Below, one piece after another: positions 1 to 6,090 of a stretch of DNA of 7,863 nucleotides (position 1 is its first letter; the number at the start of each line of letters is the position of its first letter). Origin of the DNA: JBFILW01 sp041612005 (GTDB lineage Bacteria > Gemmatimonadota > Gemmatimonadetes > Palauibacterales > Palauibacteraceae). The stretch is taken from the NCBI GenBank assembly GCA_041612005.1, contig JBFILW010000129.1:1-7863 (forward strand), read 5' to 3'. Position numbers and translations under genes: made by a program. The notes beneath the pieces are model-generated. The model saw only the letters and a list, made by a program, of their open reading frames with translations. It was not told the DNA's origin and ran no database searches.

Positions 1-2
1 AG

Positions 3-1580
3 CCGGGGCTCGAGGAGCCGTCCGACGTGGCGACTCTGCTGGTCGACGCGAACGAGCTGGGGGCTCGGGGCGACTTGCTGGGCGCCGATGCCGTGCTGAC
101 GCGCGCTCTCGCGCGCGAGCCGGACAATCCGCAGATCATTCTCGATCGAGCGAACGTGCGGCGGGAGCTGGTCGAGGCGACCGCGCTGCGAGACAGTGCC
201 CTCACCGCCGACATCGAACGGGGCACCGACCAGGCGGTCGGCTACGAGAGCAAGATCCGCAAACAGCTCCAGACTCCCGGGGCGCCCGGAGAGGCCGATT
301 GGCAGGATTCCCTGGCCGTGTGGCGCCGCTCCCTGGCAGCGGTCCAGGCCCGGGTGAGCGCGCGCAGAGATTCGTTGGCATTGCTGAGCGAGAACGCCGA
401 CGCGTGGTACGACTCGGCCACCGTCGATGCCAACCGCGCGCTCGAGATCTCTCCCTACCTGTCCGAAGCGTACTACATCCGCGGGCGCGTGTTGTACGAG
501 AAGGCGATGTGGGACGATCTCCTCGATCCCGCGATCGTCGATGACATGGTCGAGCAGTTCGACCTCGCGTTGACGTACGACCCGACCGACGGCAACGCGC
601 ATACGTTCCGTGCGCTGGCCCTGAAGCGTACGGACCCCGCCGAGAGCGCGGAGTCGTACCGAAAGGCGCTCGAGACGTATCCGCACCTCGCCTGGATGTG
701 GCAGGACCTGGCGGAAATGGAGTACGCGCAGGATCGATACGTCGAAGCGGAACGCGCGATGGACGTCGCGATCGGGATCCTGCCAGAGCGCCTGAGCTAC
801 CACGACGATCGGGCCGTCATCCTCGACGCGATGGGCCGTGCGCCGGTCGAGGTCGAGCTCGAACGGGCGGCCGGCTACCGACGCGCGGCGCTGGAAATCT
901 ACGGAAACGGGAACGCCGACAGCGCTCGCTCCGCGCTGGGGGGGAGCGCCGGTATTCTCCTCCTGTTGGCGGAGGCCGAGCCCACGGCCGACATCCGCGC
1001 ATCTCTCGATCGCTCGATCAATATCGGACTGGAGCTCGGGTTGGAGCCCGACATGGTATTCGGCCGTGCGGCGGGCTGGTTGACGGAGGAGGACGAGCTG
1101 GCCGCCGCTGTGATCGCGCTCGACAGCGCCGTCGCCCGTAACCCGTATTCGATCGATCACTGGCAGGATCGGTTCAGCGCGGAAGTGGACGCCGATCTCG
1201 ACCTGACGGATGCGGCGCGGAAAGCCGGTCACGGGATCGTGGCGATCGGTGACCGCCGCATGGCGGCCCGCGAGTTCGAAGCTGCCGTGTTCGCGTATTG
1301 GCGCGCGACCGTCTACTTGAGCGGGGCCCAGCTGTTTGGACCCGATGACCAGCGTGCTTCGACGGACATTCCTCCTACCGAAGAGCTGCGGACCACGGTG
1401 GAGAGGATGTTCGATGCCGAGGCCGCCTACCTCGGGGGCGAAGCGGAGATGATCGACTTCTTCCGCGAGTTCGTGGCGGAGGGCGGAGGGATCGAAGATC
1501 AGCTCGGTGAGGGCGACCTGCGGGAGCGGATCCGCTTCGTGATCGACACGCTGGTGGAGGAGCGCGCCGCGACCGGCTAG
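3..1580 (+). CDS. TPR-repeat protein, probably 5'-truncated
   Basis: The reading frame is open from the window edge to TAG at 1578-1580, so the gene probably begins upstream. A GTG at 27 with GAGGAG nine bases before it is a possible start, but it would begin directly inside a TPR helix with no leader, so I prefer a partial gene. Counting from that GTG, TPR-like helical pairs are visible near residues 3-36 (ending in AREPDNPQ), 125-158 (RALEISPYLSEAYY), 172-200 (ALTYDPTDGNAHTFRALAL), 204-236 and 226-260. Residues 60-120 are a charged helical insertion. The last 200 residues are helical with weaker repeat character and an acidic tail. The visible protein has no cysteine and no obvious TM segment. 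TPR proteins are usually protein-binding scaffolds, and no catalytic domain is visible here. A missing N-terminal domain (kinase, protease or secreted) could define the real role. The repeat call is good; the function is unknown. Confidence 0.8.
   Translation, partial: PGLEEPSDVATLLVDANELGARGDLLGADAVLTRALAREPDNPQIILDRANVRRELVEATALRDSALTADIERGTDQAVGYESKIRKQLQTPGAPGEADWQDSLAVWRRSLAAVQARVSARRDSLALLSENADAWYDSATVDANRALEISPYLSEAYYIRGRVLYEKAMWDDLLDPAIVDDMVEQFDLALTYDPTDGNAHTFRALALKRTDPAESAESYRKALETYPHLAWMWQDLAEMEYAQDRYVEAERAMDVAIGILPERLSYHDDRAVILDAMGRAPVEVELERAAGYRRAALEIYGNGNADSARSALGGSAGILLLLAEAEPTADIRASLDRSINIGLELGLEPDMVFGRAAGWLTEEDELAAAVIALDSAVARNPYSIDHWQDRFSAEVDADLDLTDAARKAGHGIVAIGDRRMAAREFEAAVFAYWRATVYLSGAQLFGPDDQRASTDIPPTEELRTTVERMFDAEAAYLGGEAEMIDFFREFVAEGGGIEDQLGEGDLRERIRFVIDTLVEERAATG
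1577..1580. other. Shared CTAG: overlapping stop codons of convergent genes
   Basis: The palindromic tetranucleotide CTAG supplies TAG for the plus-strand TPR gene (1578-1580) and TAG for the minus-strand RyR-domain gene (1579-1577). The two coding regions therefore meet tail to tail with no intergenic DNA and no room for a conventional bidirectional hairpin terminator outside the coding sequence. Confidence 0.9.
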
Positions 1581-3313
1581 CGATCGGTGCGCCGGTAGAT
1601 CCCGAGCTGCAGGCTGGCCAGTAGTTCCGGTATCTCCCGCACCGCGTTCCGGTCCAGTTCCTTCACGTCCTCTGAAAGCTCGTCCCACCCGACCAGGTAC
1701 GGTGTTCGCTTGCGCGCCACGTCTTTCTCGGGACCCGGCCTCCAGCCCAACCGCTTCCGGTCCCCCACCCAGCGCGCGTGCTCCAGCCTGGCCAGCGCCT
1801 CGATTTCTTCCGTCGTCAGCTGGTCCGGTTCCGCTCCCCACCGTTCCAGCGGCACCACCCCATAGCCCGCCGCCTCCAGCTTGCGCGCCATGTCATCCGC
1901 CTGACGGCGATTCGATTCGCGCAGGTGCTCCGGCAGCTCATCCCATGGAAGCAGGCTCGGCTCGCTGCCCGGCGCCCGGCCGTCCCGCGCGGCGTTGTCG
2001 ATGTACTTCTGGTGAATCGTGCGGGCGATGAGTCCGAACACGATGTCGGTCGTGCACGTACGCTCGAGGACGGGGAATCCACGCAGGGCGCCATACGCGA
2101 TCCCGGTTACGCTCCCGAGCAGAGCGGCCACGCCGTCGACGCCCATCATGCAGACGACGACCGGAATCCGCGCCTCTCGGGTGGCGGTGAAGAACGAGAG
2201 GCCCGCCTCGAGACACGCGGGGTCGTCGTCCATGCACACGTAGGCTGCCGACGGCGCACGACCGTCGGCCAGGAGCGCCCCGGCCTCGAAGGCGGGTTTC
2301 GCGGGATCGATGTCGTGCAGCGCCAGCTCCGCGCTCGCTGTGAGAGCCGGGAAGCAGGCGCAGAGCACGGCGGCTCGTCGCTCGGAGTCCGGTGCGTAGA
2401 CGGAGATCCGGACGCGGTTCGCGCTGTCGGCGCGCGCCCGGGCCCAGCGCCACGCGATTCCGGTCACCACCTCTTCGCCGAGCGCCCCGAGTCCGATCAC
2501 CACCACGTGCGGCGCTTCGGCTGGCGGCGTCCCCCCGTCGGTCGGTGCCTCCACTCTGAACGGCGGATGCTCATCGAGAAGGACGCGGGCTCCGTTCCGG
2601 TAGATGTTGAAGAACTCGAGCCGGAAGCGGTCGGCGCCGGGAGAGCGGAGCTGCTGTTCCTGGAGAAGGCGGCAGAGCTGCGGGTCGGTGATGTGCGCCA
2701 CACAGCGAAGCACACGCGGACCGGAATCATCGACCAGCTCGCGGGCCTGGATGATGACTTCCGCATTGGTGTCGTCCGTCCCGCAGCAGGCGATCAGGAA
2801 CTTGGCCCGCTTCACGCCCGCCCTCGAAAGGGCAACCGGATCCCGAGCGTCTCCGGGCAGCACGATGGCTCCGAGGTCCTGGGCCGAATCGATGTTCGCG
2901 TTCCCCTCGTCACGCTCGATCGCCACCACAGGGATCCCGGCGGCTCGCAGTCCGCGCAGGAGGCGGAAGCCCTTGTCGCCGAGGCCACCGACTACGGCAT
3001 GGTCGCGCTTGAAGCGCGCTCGGATCCGCCACATGCGATCTCTGGCCAGCCACAGGACGCCTCCAACCACGGCCACGTAGGTAACGAGGATGGCTCCGAA
3101 CCGAGCCACGTGCGTCCACCAGCGGACCGGCCTGTCGGGCGACGGCGCCTCGAGCACGAAGAGCTGCAGCGCCTGATAGACCGCGCTGGCGAGGCGGTTA
3201 CCAAAGCTGCCGCCTTCCGCATAGCCGGGAGTCAGAAGAAAGCCGGTGACGCCGAGGACCAGGACGCCCAGAAAGGCGACCAGCAATACCCAGTGGAGCT
3301 TGACGCGCTGCAC
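1577..3313 (-). CDS. Two-TM protein with two TrkA-N-like domains and RyR domain
   Basis: The 578-residue product starts at GTG 3313-3311, which overlaps the upstream gene's stop as TAGTG; a weak GGACGG lies nine bases before it. An ATG at 3394 would add 27 Arg-rich residues overlapping the neighbour and is less likely. TM segments lie at about 6-27 and 70-90, followed by a basic stretch (RIRARFKR) that places the rest in the cytoplasm. The loop contains YQALQLFVLEAPSP but no potassium-channel TxGYG filter. A TrkA-N/RCK-like Rossmann domain spans about 104-250, with GxGxxG at 110-115 and an acidic E133 for NAD ribose. A second Rossmann-like domain spans about 268-435 (GLGALGEE at 274-281). Residues about 452-572 match the RyR domain (Pfam PF02026): LPEHLRESNRRQAD, EHARW at 511-515, GWRPG at 523-527 and KELDRNAV at 551-558. 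This resembles known bacterial TM/TrkA-N/RyR proteins. A nucleotide- or ligand-sensing membrane role is inferred; ion transport is unproven. Confidence 0.87.
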   Translation of the reverse strand: MQRVKLHWVLLVAFLGVLVLGVTGFLLTPGYAEGGSFGNRLASAVYQALQLFVLEAPSPDRPVRWWTHVARFGAILVTYVAVVGGVLWLARDRMWRIRARFKRDHAVVGGLGDKGFRLLRGLRAAGIPVVAIERDEGNANIDSAQDLGAIVLPGDARDPVALSRAGVKRAKFLIACCGTDDTNAEVIIQARELVDDSGPRVLRCVAHITDPQLCRLLQEQQLRSPGADRFRLEFFNIYRNGARVLLDEHPPFRVEAPTDGGTPPAEAPHVVVIGLGALGEEVVTGIAWRWARARADSANRVRISVYAPDSERRAAVLCACFPALTASAELALHDIDPAKPAFEAGALLADGRAPSAAYVCMDDDPACLEAGLSFFTATREARIPVVVCMMGVDGVAALLGSVTGIAYGALRGFPVLERTCTTDIVFGLIARTIHQKYIDNAARDGRAPGSEPSLLPWDELPEHLRESNRRQADDMARKLEAAGYGVVPLERWGAEPDQLTTEEIEALARLEHARWVGDRKRLGWRPGPEKDVARKRTPYLVGWDELSEDVKELDRNAVREIPELLASLQLGIYRRTDR

Positions 3314-5466
3314 TAGTTCGCGCCGTCCAAGAATTTGGCGACCTCGTTCGTCTGGCCGGTGACGTAGACGAGCAGGTTCTCGACCCGCTGCCACCAGATC
3401 TCCAGCTCGCCTCTCCGCAGCTGATGATAGCTCCCGATGACGGCACCCGATCCGTCCACGGTATCCCCCCAGTCGAACGTGAAGTAGCCCTGCTCCTGCC
3501 AGCGCGAGACGTTGTGGTCGTACATCTCACCGGCCGATGTCAGGCCCGACTTCGCGATCATCTCGAGGTCGATGTCCGCTCCCGCTTCCGAACGATACCG
3601 GCACGCGATCGCGTCGGTCGTTCCGGCCTGCCCGATCAGCTCGTGCCGTTTCTTGCAGGTGATCAACGTGTAGGCTCCGACGGTCGGGCGGGGGACTTCG
3701 TTCTGGAGCGGTCCCTCGGGCACCGCGAAGGCGAAGCGGTCGTCCGGCCGCCCGGCGGCGGCGTTGAACATCGACCCGGTGCAGCCGTCGGAGAGGAAGC
3801 GGAAGCCCCACCAGAACGCATCCGAGCGCTCGCCGCCGGTGCCGTGAGAGGCGGGGTGAAGCCAGCTCACGTCGGTGCTTCCCGCCATGAACAGCCCGAA
3901 CAGCGCTTCCTGGACGTCACCCGGACTCAGGTAGCCCTTCCGGTCCGCATAGCGCGAGTAGCTGCCGGCGAAGCAGTCCGCCTGGAGCTCGTTGAAGATG
4001 GTGGGCCGGTCGAGGTAGAACATGCCGAGGTCGTGCTGCGCCATGTGCGCCCACTCGTGCGCCATGATCACGACCGGGATGAAATCGCCGCTCGCGAACT
4101 GATCCTCCATGAACCCGCGGTGGAAGGAGATGCTGCGGTCGGCGCCGCAATAGAACGCGTTGTTCGGCCCGACCGTATCGCACGCCGTGACCCAGATCTG
4201 ATCGTACAGAGTGACCCTGCCCGGCGGCCCGTACGTGCTGCCGTGCGCGGGCATTCTCTCACGCCAGTAGTCCTCGACCGTGCCGCGGCCAAAATCGAAC
4301 AGCTCGTCGAACGAGTCGGGACACCCGTCCAGGTCGTTGAAGCCGTTGTAAGTCTCTGCCTGCGTCGGACACCGATCGTTGCTGTCCGGGATCCTGTCGC
4401 CGTCTCTGTCGCCCGCCTGTGCGCGCGCCTCGAGAGGAGTCAGCAAAGTTACCGCCGCGACTACGAGGAGTGTGCCGAGCGCTGCGAAGGCCCGCTTGCG
4501 GTCCGCGATCGCCTGTCGGACGCGCTGTGCCTGCGCTTCCAGATTCGCTTTCCGCGCCGTGTCTCCTTCGTGGCTGACGCGGCGTTTGAGGAGCGCCAGC
4601 TGTACCTGCTGGTTGTGTATGCGGCGAAGCGCCGCCCACTCGCCGGCACGTCCCGAGATGATCAAGACCAGGTAAAGGCTCAAACGGTTGATGCCCTTCG
4701 TGAGCAGTTCCTGCTCCTCCGCCGTGACGACGCCAGACGCCTCCTCATCCACCAGCTCCTGGGCGATTGCCCGTCGCTCCCGCGTCAACGAATAGAGCGC
4801 CACGAGAACCAGAAGCACGACCGGAAGCAGAAGCGCGATCCAGGTGCGGGCGAAGGCGCTCGCTCCCGCGAGCGGCGCGCCATACGCGATCACCCGGTAG
4901 GCGACGCTGGCCGCGATCGCCACCACCAGGCCTATCAGCGGCAGGCCCAGCTTGCCGGCGACGCTCCGTGACACCGCAGCGCCTGCGACGCCGGCGCCGA
5001 TGATCGCGCCGTAGACCCCGTGGTTGAGTCCGGCCAGAGCCGTGCTCCACAGCACCGTGAAGCCCGACACCTCCGCCAACCCGGCGACGCCGCCCGTGCT
5101 GAACATCAGCTCCTGGATGAGCGTCTCTCCGGTGGCGAAGCCGAGACCGCACGCCGCGCCGTACACGATCCCGTCCATGCCGCCGTTCAGCTCCGACCAG
5201 CCCTGGGCGCGACCGGCCGTCACGATCAGTCCGAGCCCGATCACGATGGCGACGAACTTCGCTCCTTCCTTCCAGCCCGCGCCGCCCCACACCGAGAGCT
5301 CCAGGGTGGAGGTGGGGACCGAGAGCTGGACGACGCCCGCGGCGGCCCAGCCAAGCAAGAAGAGCAGAACCACCCCCCACATCGGCTCGCGCTCGTTGAA
5401 GTCGAGCAACCGGATGACGATGAGGTAAATGACGGAGAGACCTAAGGAGAGCAGAACAGCGAACAT
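3313..5466 (-). CDS. PrsW-like intramembrane protease fused to YpfJ-like zinc metallopeptidase
   Basis: The 717-residue product starts at ATG 5466-5464, chosen because GGAGG lies seven bases upstream and the TM region begins at once; an in-frame start at 5538 lacks this. Residues 1-227 form about seven TM helices with PrsW (M82) landmarks: NEREP at 24-28, KEGAK at 66-70 where the family has EExxK, MDGIVYGAACGLGFATGE at 97-114 (FxxxE), and H149. Residues 228-328 are charged and helical, probably cytosolic. Residues 324-350 look like a signal peptide (RKR, hydrophobic core, EARA). Residues 353-384 form a thrombospondin-type-3-like Ca-binding motif (DRDGDRIPDSNDRCP, then NDLDGCPD). Residues about 390-570 match the YpfJ/Zn_peptidase family (PF04228): AFYCGADRSISF, HEWAH at 470-474, ELQADCFAG at 493-501 with E493 as likely third zinc ligand, and HGTGGER at 541-547. 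Residues 595-717 are unrecognised. Predicted topology puts the second protease outside the cytoplasmic membrane. It is the first gene of a coupled pair. Confidence 0.88.
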   Translation of the reverse strand: MFAVLLSLGLSVIYLIVIRLLDFNEREPMWGVVLLFLLGWAAAGVVQLSVPTSTLELSVWGGAGWKEGAKFVAIVIGLGLIVTAGRAQGWSELNGGMDGIVYGAACGLGFATGETLIQELMFSTGGVAGLAEVSGFTVLWSTALAGLNHGVYGAIIGAGVAGAAVSRSVAGKLGLPLIGLVVAIAASVAYRVIAYGAPLAGASAFARTWIALLLPVVLLVLVALYSLTRERRAIAQELVDEEASGVVTAEEQELLTKGINRLSLYLVLIISGRAGEWAALRRIHNQQVQLALLKRRVSHEGDTARKANLEAQAQRVRQAIADRKRAFAALGTLLVVAAVTLLTPLEARAQAGDRDGDRIPDSNDRCPTQAETYNGFNDLDGCPDSFDELFDFGRGTVEDYWRERMPAHGSTYGPPGRVTLYDQIWVTACDTVGPNNAFYCGADRSISFHRGFMEDQFASGDFIPVVIMAHEWAHMAQHDLGMFYLDRPTIFNELQADCFAGSYSRYADRKGYLSPGDVQEALFGLFMAGSTDVSWLHPASHGTGGERSDAFWWGFRFLSDGCTGSMFNAAAGRPDDRFAFAVPEGPLQNEVPRPTVGAYTLITCKKRHELIGQAGTTDAIACRYRSEAGADIDLEMIAKSGLTSAGEMYDHNVSRWQEQGYFTFDWGDTVDGSGAVIGSYHQLRRGELEIWWQRVENLLVYVTGQTNEVAKFLDGAN
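4417..4497 (-). other. Internal signal-peptide-like TM segment at the fusion junction
   Basis: This stretch codes for residues about 324-350 of the protease fusion: a basic n-region (RKR), a hydrophobic core (LGTLLVVAAVTLL) and a small-residue end, EARA, resembling a signal peptidase site, followed directly by the secreted-type calcium-binding motif. No in-frame ATG, GTG or TTG occurs between about residue 272 and this core, so it is read as an internal membrane anchor and not as a separate gene start. It may be the retained signal peptide of a formerly separate secreted peptidase, possibly still cleaved. Confidence 0.6.
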
Positions 5467-5473
5467 GGCGGTG

Positions 5474-5478
5474 CCTCC
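5474..5478 (-). promoter_or_regulatory. Ribosome binding site of the protease fusion
   Basis: On the minus strand the leader reads GGATGGAGG, then CACCGCC, then ATG. The strong GGAGG with seven-base spacing fixes the start at 5466 over the in-frame upstream candidate at 5538. Confidence 0.8.
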
Positions 5479-5534
5479 ATCCGGCGAGAGCTGAGGCCAA
5501 ATGACGCGCGACCCCACCCGAATCGCGCCCGAAC

Positions 5535-5564
5535 ACACTGAGCCGCCCGCAGGGGCAGCGTCAA
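5535..5564 (-). promoter_or_regulatory. Possible promoter for the minus-strand protease/RyR pair
   Basis: TTGACG on the minus strand (5564-5559) matches a -35 box well. At an 18-base spacing the -10 position reads CAGTGT (5540-5535), which keeps only the key A at position two and the final T. It lies about 70 bases upstream of the start codon in the divergent intergenic region. The -10 is weak, so this is a candidate only. Confidence 0.25.
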
Positions 5565-5610
5565 GCGCCGCCTCGCCCGGCTCCGGGCAGCGGCCGGGAG
5601 ATCAGGGGCG

Positions 5611-5616
5611 TATATT
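5611..5616 (+). promoter_or_regulatory. Possible -10 element of the metallothionein-like gene
   Basis: TATATT stands out as an AT-rich island in very GC-rich DNA, 55 bases before the ATG at 5672, in the divergent spacer. It resembles a -10 hexamer (TATAAT). No convincing -35 is seen 16-18 bases upstream, so a non-canonical or activator-dependent promoter is possible. Confidence 0.4.
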
Positions 5617-5658
5617 TCAGTTCTGCACCGCACGCACGACCCGTGTCCCACCGAGACC

Positions 5659-5664
5659 AAGGAG
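5659..5664 (+). promoter_or_regulatory. Ribosome binding site of the metallothionein-like gene
   Basis: AAGGAG lies seven bases before the ATG at 5672. This decides the start, because the same frame stays open upstream to 5501 through DNA with no recognisable coding content. Confidence 0.8.
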
Positions 5665-5671
5665 CGTGACC

Positions 5672-5914
5672 ATGGCCGTGTGCGAGACCTGCCAGAACGA
5701 CTACGACAAAGCGTTCACCGTCCGCCTCTACAACGGCGACGAGCACACCTTCGATTCCTTCGAGTGCGCGATCCAGATGCTGGCGCCCGTTTGCCACCAC
5801 TGCGGGTGCAAGATCATCGGCCACGACATGGAGGCCGGCGGGGTCTTCTACTGCTGCCGGCACTGCGCCGAGAAGGATGGAGTGGACGGACTCGCCGACC
5901 GGGTGTCGGCCTGA
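5672..5914 (+). CDS. Small metallothionein-like / zinc-ribbon protein
   Basis: An 80-residue protein starting at ATG 5672 with AAGGAG seven bases upstream. It has nine cysteines (C4, C7, C32, C41, C44, C46, C61, C62, C65) and several histidines (H25, H42, H43, H51, H64). They are arranged as an N-terminal CxxC, a central THTFDSFECA-like block (here HTFDSFECAIQMLAP), then CHHCGC, IIGHDMEAGG and YCCRHCA. This matches small proteins annotated as prokaryotic metallothionein in GC-rich bacteria. The spacing suggests zinc ribbons or a zinc cluster more than a eukaryotic-type metallothionein. It has no signal peptide or TM segment and should be cytosolic. The likely role is binding zinc or other soft metals, in storage or as a small metal-dependent interaction module. 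It is transcribed divergently from the zinc-protease gene and appears monocistronic. Family assignment is from recall of the pattern, and biochemical function is not established. Confidence 0.75.
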   Translation: MAVCETCQNDYDKAFTVRLYNGDEHTFDSFECAIQMLAPVCHHCGCKIIGHDMEAGGVFYCCRHCAEKDGVDGLADRVSA

Positions 5915-6090
5915 CGGTCTGCGCCCCGGTCGAAGGGCCGCGGCGAGTGGCCGGGTATTGGCCCGCTGGCGCACGGTGTACCGGCGCCCGATCTTCCCGG
6001 CATGCATGAACCGACCTCGACGCCGCCGAGCGCGCGTCGCGCCCGGGGCCTGAGGCTCCGCCGTCGTACGACCGTCAGCGGGAGCACGGC
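5915..6090. other. Intergenic stretch before the TolB-N/TPR gene
   Basis: These 176 bases hold no convincing gene. A short perfect hairpin, GCGCG-CGT-CGCGC (6030-6042), lacks a following T-run, so it does not look like an intrinsic terminator. GGGAG at 6080-6084 is the probable ribosome binding site for the GTG at 6091, with six-base spacing. An Arg-rich 30-codon frame at 6002-6094 overlaps that start but lacks a ribosome binding site. No clear -35/-10 pair is visible. Confidence 0.5.

Noticed and set aside
1778..3316. Long plus-strand frame (512 codons) opposite the RyR-domain gene
   Set aside because: The minus strand encodes recognisable Rossmann and RyR motifs. The plus frame gives low-complexity Arg/His/Gly-rich sequence.
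3314..3394. Upstream ATG (3394) for the RyR-domain gene
   Set aside because: It would add 27 Arg-rich residues overlapping the neighbour's coding end. The TAGTG stop-start overlap is a common coupled arrangement and leads straight into the first TM segment.
2088..4890. Shared 15-mer GCGCCATACGCGATC near 2088 and near 4876
   Set aside because: Both copies code for the residues IAYGA in two different proteins. Similar short peptide plus biased codon use explains the match, and no longer repeat surrounds it.
3424..4971. Long plus-strand frame (515 codons) opposite the protease fusion
   Set aside because: It is a shadow of the frame carrying HEWAH, ELQAD and the PrsW TMs; it has no coherent domain of its own.
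5501..5671. Upstream extension of the metallothionein-like frame
   Set aside because: It translates to low-complexity Ala/Pro/Gly/Arg sequence and covers the promoter-like TATATT. The AAGGAG before 5672 gives a much better start.
6030..6042. GC hairpin as an intrinsic terminator of the metallothionein-like gene
   Set aside because: The stem is only five base pairs and no T-tract follows. It sits over 110 bases past the stop codon.
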